From: Bacteroides sp.
GTDB taxonomy: Bacteria; Bacteroidota; Bacteroidia; Bacteroidales; Bacteroidaceae
Reading direction: 5' to 3'
Length of the DNA stretch: 17,017 bases
Assembly (NCBI GenBank): GCA_030151885.1
Contig: JASLCG010000102.1
Span: forward strand, 1 to 17,017
This document shows, piece after piece, positions 7,517 through 15,579 of the stretch. A model generated the notes under the pieces. It did not search any database and had not been told where the DNA came from. It worked only from the letters and a program-made list of their open reading frames with translations. Both the position numbers and the translations under genes were made by a program. Numbering within the stretch: the first letter of the stretch is position 1; each line of letters opens with the position of its first letter.

Positions 7517-9504
7517 AGAAGTGCTTCCATTTTCTCCAAAAAATCATTTCCCAAATTTGTTTTTACATCAATATGTTTTAATATCGTTTTAACAAATTCA
7601 TTCTCCTCAAACACTCCTCTTACTCTATCAAAATCTATCTTTTGAGTGTATCTATTGCCATCAAGCCCAAAGCTAATCCTAGACGATAGTGAAAATTCTT
7701 TTTTAGCATCAGTATATAGTAGTTTATCGAGTGTTATAACAGCCTCCTTCCACTCCGAAACAATATAGATAATGTCTTTAACTGTTATTGAATCAAGCTC
7801 TAGATTAAAATACTCCTTAATTTTCTCCCATGCCCAATCCCATTCCAAGTTATAGTAGTTCTTATGTAATGCATAAAAACTATTATTCACTTGTTCTATA
7901 GTATCTATTTTATGACTAGTAATTTTGTCTATTATATCTATAATGCACTTTTCCGAAGCTATTAGGCCAGCTAAATCTCTCCACTCCCCTACTCCATCTG
8001 TCGAACTAGGTTTTAATCTTAATCTTATATCAACAATTGAGTCATAAGAATCATTATTCAATCTAGATATGATAGAGTTTCCTAAGAATTTCTTAATTGC
8101 AAGGTCATAATAGTACAATCCTTTGTTTAAAGATGATGCTTTTATTTTACAACCTTGATAAGTATAGTAATCAGCCGTTTCTCCACAGGTTTGTTTAAGT
8201 TTATTTAGTATTTCTACTCCTTTAAACATTTTTTGAACAGTATATGGACTTAACAGATTAAAGTTGATATAGTCTAATAATTTATCGTCTTTTCTATTAT
8301 CTCTTTTAGGGAATTTTATTGCATCACGAATTGTGCCAACGCTTCTAAGGTTTACACCAGGAATTAGTATTGTTTCATCATTATTTTCTATCAGATAAGA
8401 AAAAGGTAAGTTAGATGTATCAGAGTTATTTGTATGCCTACCCATAATTAGAGAGTATGCCCCTATTCGTGCTGGCCACAAAATGTAAGAGTTACTAGTT
8501 GTCTTTCCACCTCTTTCAACAATTCCTTGATGAATAGCACCTAATTTATACATATGGTTACTTTGGTTGGAGCCTGAACCTGCATTCATAAAAGAGAACA
8601 TACCAGCAATAAGCAAGGTCGATTTATGATGGGTAACGGTAAATGGTCCTGCAAAGATAGAGGCTGCTTCACCATTTTCTCCTTGACAGTTACTAAAAAA
8701 AACTGAATCTGTAGCTGAATATGTATGACCTAACCTACATGTCTGACCTATAAAGCACCTTCTTAACATAACACCATCTGTTATTTTAGTTCCAGAAGAT
8801 ATTATGAAATCGTTTGCTACTACACTATAACCAATATGTACGGGAGCTTTTTGTGTGCTATTAATACTTCCATTTTCTAATAATCTAGCTCCTTCTATAC
8901 TGGTATAATCACCTACTCTAACACCTTTTATTGCCCCTACATCAACAATTATACAGTGTTTTCCTATAGTTCCTTGAAATGACTTGAGCTTCTCAACATA
9001 TGCTAAAATCATATTTTTAATACGATCAATTAGTATTGGGTTATATCTATAGAATGTGTATATATAGGCTAAATGAGCATTGAGATTATCATAAATAATA
9101 ATCTCTCTTCCACCAGTCTCATTCATTACTGCTACAGATGTTCCATTGCCAAAAGAGGATTCTCCATCAACATATATAGAATTTACATTCCTTATATAGG
9201 AATGTGCTCCTATCTTATAATTAGCTATATAATTTTGTACATGTCCAATATATACTGCATTACCAATATCACAATTATGAAATGCAACATTTTCTAATGT
9301 AGCTGATTGTTCAAAACCTCCAGGAAGAGAAAACACCCCTTGAATAAGACCAATTTTAATATTACCAGAAAATCTACTATTCTTTATGTTTTCTGTTACA
9401 AAATTTGGCACTACATAAACTTTAGACCAATCTGAAGAGGTGCATCCTTGTCTTTCTAAAGATCCGATCTCTTTTTCTGTTATAGGACGGTATTTTATAG
9501 ACAT
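7513..9504 (-). CDS. DUF4954 family protein with left-handed beta-helix domain
   Basis: A 663-residue cytoplasmic protein matching what I know as the DUF4954 family of Bacteroidota. After the N-terminal YRPITEKEIGSLERQGC, residues about 40-360 contain many imperfect hexapeptide turns (NSRFSGNIKIG, GNAVYIGHV, YKIGAHSYI, IKGVRVGDYTSIEGA, VHIGYSVVANDFII), typical of a left-handed parallel beta-helix as in sugar acyl- and nucleotidyltransferases. Conserved-looking stretches include FAGPFTVTHHKSTLLIAGMF (284-303) and HQGIVERGGKTTSNSYILWP (325-344), rich in His and polar residues that could be catalytic. The C-terminal third (about 400-663) is helical. There is no signal peptide. The biochemical activity is not known to me; sugar or sugar-nucleotide modification is an inference from the fold. 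The gene is monocistronic and meets the small membrane-protein gene tail to tail. Confidence 0.82.
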   Translation of the reverse strand: MSIKYRPITEKEIGSLERQGCTSSDWSKVYVVPNFVTENIKNSRFSGNIKIGLIQGVFSLPGGFEQSATLENVAFHNCDIGNAVYIGHVQNYIANYKIGAHSYIRNVNSIYVDGESSFGNGTSVAVMNETGGREIIIYDNLNAHLAYIYTFYRYNPILIDRIKNMILAYVEKLKSFQGTIGKHCIIVDVGAIKGVRVGDYTSIEGARLLENGSINSTQKAPVHIGYSVVANDFIISSGTKITDGVMLRRCFIGQTCRLGHTYSATDSVFFSNCQGENGEAASIFAGPFTVTHHKSTLLIAGMFSFMNAGSGSNQSNHMYKLGAIHQGIVERGGKTTSNSYILWPARIGAYSLIMGRHTNNSDTSNLPFSYLIENNDETILIPGVNLRSVGTIRDAIKFPKRDNRKDDKLLDYINFNLLSPYTVQKMFKGVEILNKLKQTCGETADYYTYQGCKIKASSLNKGLYYYDLAIKKFLGNSIISRLNNDSYDSIVDIRLRLKPSSTDGVGEWRDLAGLIASEKCIIDIIDKITSHKIDTIEQVNNSFYALHKNYYNLEWDWAWEKIKEYFNLELDSITVKDIIYIVSEWKEAVITLDKLLYTDAKKEFSLSSRISFGLDGNRYTQKIDFDRVRGVFEENEFVKTILKHIDVKTNLGNDFLEKMEALL

Positions 9505-9526
9505 AAGATTTGTTTTATAAAGTATA

Positions 9527-9534
9527 CAAATATA
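9527..9534 (-). promoter_or_regulatory. Candidate -7 promoter element for the DUF4954 gene
   Basis: The minus strand reads TATATTTG, an exact TAnnTTTG match, 23 bp before the ATG at 9504. A TTG lies upstream at 9550-9552 with 15-bp spacing, shorter than usual. Confidence 0.45.
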
Positions 9535-9788
9535 TTACTCTCTCAGTAACAAAAGTATTAAAGAGCTAATAAGTTACTAAAAATGAGTATTATATTGATT
9601 AAAATCAATGTAGATAAGATCAAGTATTATTCTTTCACATATCTTTTTAAAGAAACCTCATTAACCCTTATTATTTATTATTGACAGTAACTCATACAGC
9701 TTAAATTTGATTGTAATCTTCATTAAATCTATAATCTTATGCATCGCTATAGAACGATTAAACTATAAATACTGAATTAATTTTAATA

Positions 9789-9857
9789 TACTACTGGTAT
9801 GTCAGTAGTAACAATATACCTGGTATATTGCTCACGACACAATTAGCTGTTAACAGC
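9789..9857. promoter_or_regulatory. Three consecutive dyad symmetries, possible operators or structured leader
   Basis: First, TACTACTG (9789-9796) pairs with CAGTAGTA (9803-9810) across 6 bases. Second, two bases on, CAATATACC (9812-9820) and GGTATATTG (9822-9830) flank a single T, giving a perfect 19-bp odd palindrome of the shape bound by dimeric repressors. Third, GCTGTTAACAGC (9846-9857) is a perfect 12-bp palindrome. The cluster lies about 180-250 bp upstream of the GH29 ATG. Operator function is an inference; no regulator gene is in the window. Confidence 0.5.
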
Positions 9858-9980
9858 ACCAAAGAGAGATACTATCGGCCAAAACAACAAAGTCGTCATT
9901 TAAACACCATAACAGACTTAAATAATTTATTTAGAACGTGAATATTAGTTATTTAATGCAGACACTCTTATAAAAAATAT

Positions 9981-9988
9981 TAGTTTTG
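9981..9988 (+). promoter_or_regulatory. Candidate -7 promoter element for the GH29 gene
   Basis: TAGTTTTG matches TAnnTTTG exactly and lies 49 bp before the ATG at 10038. No convincing TTG occurs at the -33 position. Confidence 0.4.
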
Positions 9989-10037
9989 TAATTGACACAA
10001 TATTTATTTAATTCAAATTCTAACTAAACATTTATTA

Positions 10038-12086
10038 ATGAAGAGCACTTTTTTTGGAGGTTTGCTATTAGCATCTGTATGCTTAAGTAGTTGTAATACA
10101 ACTGAAGCTCCTGAGGCAATCCTTCCTGTACCAACTCAAGCACAAATTGAGTGGCAAAAAATGGAGCAATATGCATTTATTCATTTTGGTCTTAATACAT
10201 TCAATGATCTTGAGTGGGGATATGGAAACACTCCTGCAGAGACCTTTAATCCTACTAACTTAGATGTAAACCAGTGGGTAGATATTATTAAACGTGCTGG
10301 CTTTAAAGGTGTAATTCTTACTACCAAACACCACGATGGATTTTGCTTATGGCCTACAGAAACAACGGAATACAACATTAGTAAATCTCCTTGGAAGGAC
10401 GGAAAAGGAGATATGGTAGGAGAATTAGCAAAAGCATGTCAAGAAGCGAACCTCAAATTTGGTATATATTTATCTCCATGGGATAGAAATAATGCTAACT
10501 ACGGAAACCCCGAGTATGTTAAAACTTTTCATAAGCAAATAGAAGAGCTTACATCTAATTATGGACCATTATTTGAATACTGGTTTGATGGTGCTAATGG
10601 AGGTAATGGATGGTATGGTGGAGCTAATGAAACCCGATCTATTAAGCCTACAGAATATTATGAGTATGAGAAAGCTGTAGATTTAATAAAGTCTAAACAT
10701 CCAAATATCATGATATTTGGTGGTACTGTACCTACAATTAGATGGATTGGGAATGAAGCTGGTTTTGCTGGTGAAACAAATTGGTCTAATTTCGATACTA
10801 CAATACATGAAGCAAAAGGAAATGAAGGACTAAAAGATGGGAAACAATGGATTCCAGGAGAAACTGATGTTTCTATTAGACCAGGATGGTTTTACCACCA
10901 TAGAGAAGATCATCAAGTTCGTTCTGTAGGAAACTTAGTGAATATCTATTATCAAAGTGTTGGAAGGAATTCGAATCTTTTATTAAATTTCCCAGTAGCC
11001 TTAGATGGTAGAATTCATCCAACAGATTCAATAAGAATACTAGAATGGGCAGAAGTCTTAAAGAACGACTTTAAAGAAAATATATTATTAAATGCTAAAG
11101 TAAAAGCTACAAATAGTAGAGGAAGTAATTTTAGTGCTAAAAACACTAACGACAATAACTGGAACAGTTACTGGGCTACTGAAGATGGAGTATCTACTGC
11201 TTCTTTAACATTTAGCTTGCCCGAAGAAACTTTAGTCAATAGACTAGTATTACAAGAGTATATACCGCTAGGACAAAGAGTTGCACATTTTAATGTAGAA
11301 GTCTTATTAAATGGCATTTGGAAACCAATTAATTGTAATGAAAAGACTACAACTATTGGTTATAAAAGAATTCTTCGTTTCGATACAGTAAAGACCAATG
11401 CAATACGTATTAACTTTACTGAAGCAAAAGGTCCACTATGCATTAACAATGTAGAGGCTTATATGGCTCCGCTATTACTTGAAGAACCTACAATAACAAG
11501 AGATAGGAAAGATATGGTAAGTATAAATACTCAACTGAAAGGTGTTAAGGTTATTTATACTATAGATGAAACTACTCCTACTGCAGAAAATGGAATAGAG
11601 TACAAAGGACCTTTTAAGTTGTCAAATAAAGCAGTTGTAAAGGCAGCAATTTATGACCCATTACAAAATAAGCTTAGCCCAATATCAACTAAAAAACTAG
11701 ACATACCTAATAGCACTTACAAAGTGATAAATATTAATGATGAAAATACAAGTAAGTTATTTGACGGAAATGGGTATACATCATATTATTTGCCAAAAGG
11801 CATAAAAGAAGTTGTTATAGATTTAGAAACACAGCACATAATTAAAGGTTTTAAGTATACACCAAACCAAGGTAGAGATGCTAGTGGACATATAGATAGA
11901 TACCAATTCTTTGTAGATAAAAAATTAGTTGCTGAAGGAGAGTTTTCTAATATTAAAAACAATCCTATAGAACAAGAAGTAGTATTTACTCCTGCTAAAG
12001 GAAAACAAGTTACGCTTAAAATAACTAGAGTTGTTGATAATGTTAATCATGTAAATATAGGAGACTTTTCTATTATTACTGATTAG
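10038..12086 (+). CDS. GH29 alpha-L-fucosidase lipoprotein with C-terminal accessory domains
   Basis: A 682-residue surface or periplasmic retaining alpha-L-fucosidase that removes fucose from glycans. The signal ends in lipobox LSSC (Cys19). The GH29 catalytic domain spans about residues 34-345: YAFIHFGLNTF, GFKGVILTTKHHDGFCLWPT, FGIYLSPWDR, then EYWFDGANG with D184 as the expected nucleophile. E240 in RWIGNEAG is the probable acid/base by the pattern of the alpha-1,3/4-specific subfamily (GH29-B), which PGETDVSIRPGWFYHH (273-288) also suggests; I could not align it. Residues about 350-475 look like an F5/8-type beta-sandwich, about 483-553 like a chitobiase C-terminal-like domain (VIYTIDETTPT, VVKAAIYD), and about 560-680 like a second F5/8-type module. 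The gene is complete and monocistronic, ending before a bidirectional terminator. Host mucin or Lewis-type glycans are plausible substrates, by inference only. Confidence 0.92.
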   Translation: MKSTFFGGLLLASVCLSSCNTTEAPEAILPVPTQAQIEWQKMEQYAFIHFGLNTFNDLEWGYGNTPAETFNPTNLDVNQWVDIIKRAGFKGVILTTKHHDGFCLWPTETTEYNISKSPWKDGKGDMVGELAKACQEANLKFGIYLSPWDRNNANYGNPEYVKTFHKQIEELTSNYGPLFEYWFDGANGGNGWYGGANETRSIKPTEYYEYEKAVDLIKSKHPNIMIFGGTVPTIRWIGNEAGFAGETNWSNFDTTIHEAKGNEGLKDGKQWIPGETDVSIRPGWFYHHREDHQVRSVGNLVNIYYQSVGRNSNLLLNFPVALDGRIHPTDSIRILEWAEVLKNDFKENILLNAKVKATNSRGSNFSAKNTNDNNWNSYWATEDGVSTASLTFSLPEETLVNRLVLQEYIPLGQRVAHFNVEVLLNGIWKPINCNEKTTTIGYKRILRFDTVKTNAIRINFTEAKGPLCINNVEAYMAPLLLEEPTITRDRKDMVSINTQLKGVKVIYTIDETTPTAENGIEYKGPFKLSNKAVVKAAIYDPLQNKLSPISTKKLDIPNSTYKVININDENTSKLFDGNGYTSYYLPKGIKEVVIDLETQHIIKGFKYTPNQGRDASGHIDRYQFFVDKKLVAEGEFSNIKNNPIEQEVVFTPAKGKQVTLKITRVVDNVNHVNIGDFSIITD

Positions 12087-12118
12087 GAGTTTATTTGGTC
12101 AATACCAACCTATATATT

Positions 12119-12159
12119 AAAAAAGGTAAGCGAACCCGAAAGTTCGCTTACCTTTTTTT
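12119..12159. terminator. Bidirectional terminator between the GH29 gene and the fimbrial operon
   Basis: A perfect 17-bp stem (12119-12135 with 12142-12158) closes a 6-base loop (CCGAAA). It has A6 at the left and T7 at the right, so it is a textbook intrinsic terminator in both directions. It lies 32 bp after the GH29 stop and 39 bp beyond the stop of the last fimbrial gene. Confidence 0.9.
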
Positions 12160-12197
12160 AAACACGTCTATAACTACTGAAAAGGTGCTTTAGCACA

Positions 12198-13070
12198 TTA
12201 GTTCCCTAAAATAATGTCTTCTTCATCCCAATCACTTATAGATACTATAATTCCATTAGTAGTATTTTTGAAATTAATATATAATGTAACTTCTTGCTTA
12301 TTTTCAACAGAGATATTTTCTTGTTCTAAAAGCTCTTTTAAAACAATAGCCTTTAATGGTGTAGCCATATTATTAGAATCATATAATTTGACTTTAATAT
12401 TGTTGTTGTTTTTAAAACGCAATGAGTGTGCTAAGAATGTCTTCATCTTAGAATTTTCATTTGACATGACTGGATTATAAATAGCTTCATAACCTTTTGT
12501 AGGCTCCATATTAAAGTTATACTGAGGCATAAGATTCTCTATTGTAACAGATAAATCTTTTGATCCAAAGTTATGAGCATTCACAATAAATTGGATATTG
12601 GCAGATTCAAATTTCAATGTCTCTCTTACAGTAGAATTAGGAGCAGTTATTGATATATTTTTTTTACCAAAGTATAAATTATCATTCGTCGTAATTCTCC
12701 CTTTAGAATAGCCATCAGGACTTAATCTAGCAAGATCTATATCATTTTCATTACTTATTTCAGAATAAGTTCCTTGATTACCCCAACATACTAAAGAATA
12801 TTTACCTATGGGTAAGTCTAAAGATTTATGAGAGGTTAATTCATTTTGTGTTATGCCTACTATATTATATAATAATCCGTTATCAGCATATATATATAGT
12901 TTCGCAGAGTTAAGGTGTTTTTCAACAACATTACTACTTTCATCTGCAAAATATTCAAAGCTTAGGTTAATATTACTTGTATAGACGCAATCTTTAAGGG
13001 AATCTTTAATATCACAGTTTGTTAATAAAACGCCTAAGCAGATCAGTATAAATGTGTTTAATTTTTTCAT
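12198..13070 (-). CDS. FimB/Mfa2-like fimbrial anchor lipoprotein
   Basis: A 290-residue lipoprotein resembling the FimB/Mfa2 family, which anchors FimA/Mfa1-type fimbriae to the outer membrane and limits their length. Its signal ends in lipobox LTNC (Cys19). The mature protein begins with a short KDCVY motif and a beta-strand (NINLSFEYFAD), followed by SAKLYIYADNGLLYNIVGIT, the family-like LPIGKYSLVCWGNQGTY near residues 85-102, and a C-terminal strand VTLYINFKNTTNGIIVSISDW. Unlike the three fimbrillins upstream it has no Arg near residue 45-50, as expected for an anchor that keeps its lipid. It is the last gene of the operon, 70 bp after a fimbrillin and behind a terminator-like hairpin. 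Its position at the end, after three fimbrillins, differs from the mfa1-mfa2 order in Porphyromonas gingivalis. The assignment rests on these motifs and on context. Confidence 0.8.
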   Translation of the reverse strand: MKKLNTFILICLGVLLTNCDIKDSLKDCVYTSNINLSFEYFADESSNVVEKHLNSAKLYIYADNGLLYNIVGITQNELTSHKSLDLPIGKYSLVCWGNQGTYSEISNENDIDLARLSPDGYSKGRITTNDNLYFGKKNISITAPNSTVRETLKFESANIQFIVNAHNFGSKDLSVTIENLMPQYNFNMEPTKGYEAIYNPVMSNENSKMKTFLAHSLRFKNNNNIKVKLYDSNNMATPLKAIVLKELLEQENISVENKQEVTLYINFKNTTNGIIVSISDWDEEDIILGN

Positions 13071-13083
13071 TTCTTTATTTCTT

Positions 13084-13121
13084 AAAAAATATCATTACCC
13101 CTTTTTTAAAGGGGTAATGAT
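13084..13121 (-). terminator. Terminator-like hairpin inside the fimbrial operon
   Basis: A perfect 14-bp stem (13091-13104 with 13108-13121) has a 3-base loop and four consecutive G:C pairs in the middle. On the minus strand the stem is followed by ATTTTTTAAG, so it has the form of an intrinsic terminator. It lies between the fimbrillin stop (13141) and the start of the anchor gene (13070). It probably attenuates readthrough into the anchor gene or stabilises the 3' end of the upstream mRNA. Confidence 0.78.
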
Positions 13122-13140
13122 TATAAATTACTTCTAACTA

Positions 13141-14292
13141 TTAGTTTTGAGGGAAAGTTGTAACTTCATCCCAAGCTACTACTTCTACAAGAACTTGTAC
13201 GTCTTTTTGACCAGCATTTGGAGTTTCATCACCATCACCTGGGTTAAATGGACCTGTTGAACCATCACCATCCCAGTCTACTAGTCCTAAATCAATTTTA
13301 TAGATTTTACCACCTTCTATATTTAGCGCAGTTGGATCAATTACTTCTTTTGTACCAGTAGCTAAACGAAGTGTACTATATCTAATTTTTGTTTCATTCT
13401 CGTATTTAAAGCTATGCTTGATAATTAGTTTAATATTTTTTTCTTTTCTATCAGCTGTTTCATCAGCTTTTTGTGGATAAACGTGGTATGCATAAACTTT
13501 ATTACCATCATCTAATTTTCCAGTAGCAGAGTAGTCAAAAATCTTATCATATCCTTTATTAGCAGTTTTATAAGTATTCCATACTTCAGAATCTTGAGGG
13601 CTTCCTAAAGCAAATTTATTATTATACATTTCATACTCTTGTAAGAAGTTATCTAAAGCTAACAACTGTACTTTACCTTCAGATATTTCTTGTGAATACT
13701 CAACAGTACCTAAAATTTGTACTCTAGCTATTTCTGATTTTAAAGACACCCTTGCACTATAAATTTTATTAGTAGTTTCTGGGTTTGTTTTATTAGTATC
13801 AACAAAAGCTCCAGACTCTCCGAATAAAGGTGATTTAGAAATACCTGAACCAATACCATCACTTATAGGTTGGATTGCAATAAATTCACTACCCATTAAG
13901 TGTTTTTTTACATCATTAAGTGTTGAACCTACTACTACCTTTGTATTGTTTATTGCATTAGCTGCTACAAATATAGAAGCTACACTAGAAGGAACTTTAG
14001 TTAAAATATAACCATCTCTTCCTTTCATTGCTTGTAGTACATCATTATCCGTTAAAACAGCACTATTTACCACTTTTTTATTTGCATCTAAATATACTAC
14101 TTGTATACTTGTAATAGCAGATGTTGGGTTTCCAGTAACTTCAGTATCAACAGCTCTAGTTAGAGTTTGAGGTGTGCTAATCTTAAGATTAACATCTCCA
14201 CCTTTAAATTCTGGAAGATTTTTGTCTTCGTTAGAACAAGCAGACATAGCAAACACAGCTAAGCCAGCTAAAAGTAAGTTTTTAATTTTCAT
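13141..14292 (-). CDS. Mfa1/FimA-like fimbrillin, candidate major subunit
   Basis: A 383-residue fimbrial subunit precursor of the Bacteroidales type V pilus kind. It has a lipoprotein signal (lipobox MSAC, Cys19) and a pro-segment containing the strand GDVNLKIS. TLTR-AVDT follows, with R46 placed exactly where Arg-specific gingipains cut FimA and Mfa1 precursors. N-domain features include SIQVVYLDAN and ASIFVAANAI. The C-domain has VYAYHVYPQKAD, YSTLRLATG, GGKIYKIDLGLVDWDGD, an acidic loop from D339, then TPNAGQKDVQVLVEVVAW, the strand expected to be donated in polymerisation. It is the third gene of the operon and the one closest to the anchor. I call it the likely shaft subunit because the attenuator-like hairpin follows it; this is an inference. 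It is clearly a paralogue of the two genes upstream, with shared C-terminal motifs and a divergent middle. Confidence 0.87.
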   Translation of the reverse strand: MKIKNLLLAGLAVFAMSACSNEDKNLPEFKGGDVNLKISTPQTLTRAVDTEVTGNPTSAITSIQVVYLDANKKVVNSAVLTDNDVLQAMKGRDGYILTKVPSSVASIFVAANAINNTKVVVGSTLNDVKKHLMGSEFIAIQPISDGIGSGISKSPLFGESGAFVDTNKTNPETTNKIYSARVSLKSEIARVQILGTVEYSQEISEGKVQLLALDNFLQEYEMYNNKFALGSPQDSEVWNTYKTANKGYDKIFDYSATGKLDDGNKVYAYHVYPQKADETADRKEKNIKLIIKHSFKYENETKIRYSTLRLATGTKEVIDPTALNIEGGKIYKIDLGLVDWDGDGSTGPFNPGDGDETPNAGQKDVQVLVEVVAWDEVTTFPQN

Positions 14293-14368
14293 AATTTAAG
14301 TTTTTAATATTAAAATAAGTCTTGATTTTTTTACTTCAAGGTCTATTAGTTATTTATATAATAAGAGT

Positions 14369-15553
14369 TTATAATTCTGGTTTTATAACTTCTTCAGTCC
14401 AATCTATTACTTCAACTTCTACATAAACTAGTTTATCCTTAGCATTTGGGGTTTCACCTCCGTAACCTGGTTCAAACTTATCATCTTCATCAATATCACC
14501 ATCACTATTCCAATCTATTTGATCAAGATTTATTGAGTATATTTTACCCGATTCTATAGCCATTGAAGTATTCGATAATTTTTCATCAGCCAAGCGCAAG
14601 GTTGCATACTCTATATATCTTATACTTTCATCAGATGAGAGCGTATATTCTAGTTTTAATAATAGTTTAATATTAGCATCTTTGTCTTTATTATCAGTAT
14701 TCTCTTTATTATTAGCTTGAGGAAAGACATGATAAGCATAAGTTTTATCCTCTTCTAATAAAGTATTCAAAGGAAAGCTTTCTGTAAATTGTTTTGATGA
14801 ATCAAAAACAACTGGTATTAATCCTTTATCTTCATAAATCTGATCTAGAGCATCTCCAGAAGTAGTTTTTACATTAATATAACTAGGAGATTTTTCTATA
14901 TTACTCTCAATAAAGTTATCTAAGTATATTCTAGTTACAGCTAAATCTTTTATTTTATCAGATTTACGTATTACTCCTGTCATCTGAATTCTAGCTATCT
15001 GAGGCTCTACAGCCATTTCTACTTTATAAATATAGTTGTCAGTATCCGGATTTTTCTTATTAGTAGCTACTAACTCCTTACTATCAAACAAGATAGTATT
15101 ACTAATTCCAGGATACTTACTAGAGGGCTGAAGCTTCTCTATCTTAGTCCTCAGAATGGCCTCTTTTAAAGAGGTGGTTTTTGCAAAACTAGCATAATCT
15201 ACATCCTCAATTTTATTAGCAATAATAGCTATTCTATTAGTTATACTAGGAGCTTTACTATATATATATTGAAAGGTTGTTTTTCCAGAAGCTTTAAAAG
15301 CCTCAAGTTCCTTATCTGTTAATGAGTGAATTTTAATAATTCTCTCATCTTCTAATAATACTAAGTCTAAAGAATTTATTTCAGATAATGTTTTATTGTT
15401 TTCTCGTATATCTTCAACTCTTGATAAATGCCTTTTTTTAAATCTAAACTCAACACTAATATCTTTCTCTTTGTCAGCTACATCTAACATATCAGTAGAT
15501 GAACAAGATAAAAGCATTAATAAGAGAGGTAATAATAAACTATATTTTTTCAT
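14369..15553 (-). CDS. Mfa1/FimA-like fimbrillin, second in operon
   Basis: A 394-residue paralogue of its two fimbrillin neighbours. The signal ends in LLSC (Cys17). The pro-segment carries DISVEFRFKKRHLSR-VED, with R45 as the likely maturation site, although K39, K40 and R41 lie just before it. The N-domain contains INSLDLVLLEDERIIKIHSL and NRIAIIANKI. The C-domain contains TYAYHVFPQANN, IEYATLRLADE and SGKIYSINLDQIDWNSDGDI. Residues 347-358 (D, N, D, G, D, I, D, D at the key places) match the 12-residue EF-hand calcium loop pattern. The protein ends with TPNAKDKLVYVEVEVIDW and a short tail. The gene starts 26 bp after the first fimbrillin, so the two are cotranscribed, and a 76-bp gap separates it from the third. 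Its role as shaft, accessory or tip subunit cannot be settled from sequence. It is markedly richer in Lys, Asp and Glu than the third subunit. Confidence 0.83.
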   Translation of the reverse strand: MKKYSLLLPLLLMLLSCSSTDMLDVADKEKDISVEFRFKKRHLSRVEDIRENNKTLSEINSLDLVLLEDERIIKIHSLTDKELEAFKASGKTTFQYIYSKAPSITNRIAIIANKIEDVDYASFAKTTSLKEAILRTKIEKLQPSSKYPGISNTILFDSKELVATNKKNPDTDNYIYKVEMAVEPQIARIQMTGVIRKSDKIKDLAVTRIYLDNFIESNIEKSPSYINVKTTSGDALDQIYEDKGLIPVVFDSSKQFTESFPLNTLLEEDKTYAYHVFPQANNKENTDNKDKDANIKLLLKLEYTLSSDESIRYIEYATLRLADEKLSNTSMAIESGKIYSINLDQIDWNSDGDIDEDDKFEPGYGGETPNAKDKLVYVEVEVIDWTEEVIKPEL

Positions 15554-15579
15554 AATTCGTCCATTTTAAGTTAACATTA

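Larger units (their letters stand above)
9505..10037. other. Long intergenic region upstream of the fucosidase gene
   Basis: A 533-bp AT-rich region between two divergently transcribed genes. It holds a -7 candidate for each flanking gene and a cluster of three dyads at 9789-9857. I see no credible small reading frame, no tRNA and no clear terminator here. Confidence 0.7.

Noticed and set aside
9073..9297. 74-codon plus-strand frame inside the DUF4954 gene
   Set aside because: It is antisense within a full-length conserved-type protein gene. The Ile/Tyr-rich repeats reflect the hexapeptide coding pattern on the other strand.
3426..12086. Polysaccharide utilisation locus formed by the GH92 and GH29 genes
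   Set aside because: The genes are on opposite strands and far apart, and there is no SusC/SusD pair, sensor or regulator between them.
12214..12480. 88-codon plus-strand frame inside the anchor gene
   Set aside because: It is fully embedded antisense to the FimB/Mfa2-like gene, with no promoter or domain support.
14321..14340. Hairpin between the second and third fimbrillin genes
   Set aside because: Only five base pairs (CTTGA with TCAAG) around a 10-base loop; too weak to call, unlike the stem at 13091-13121.
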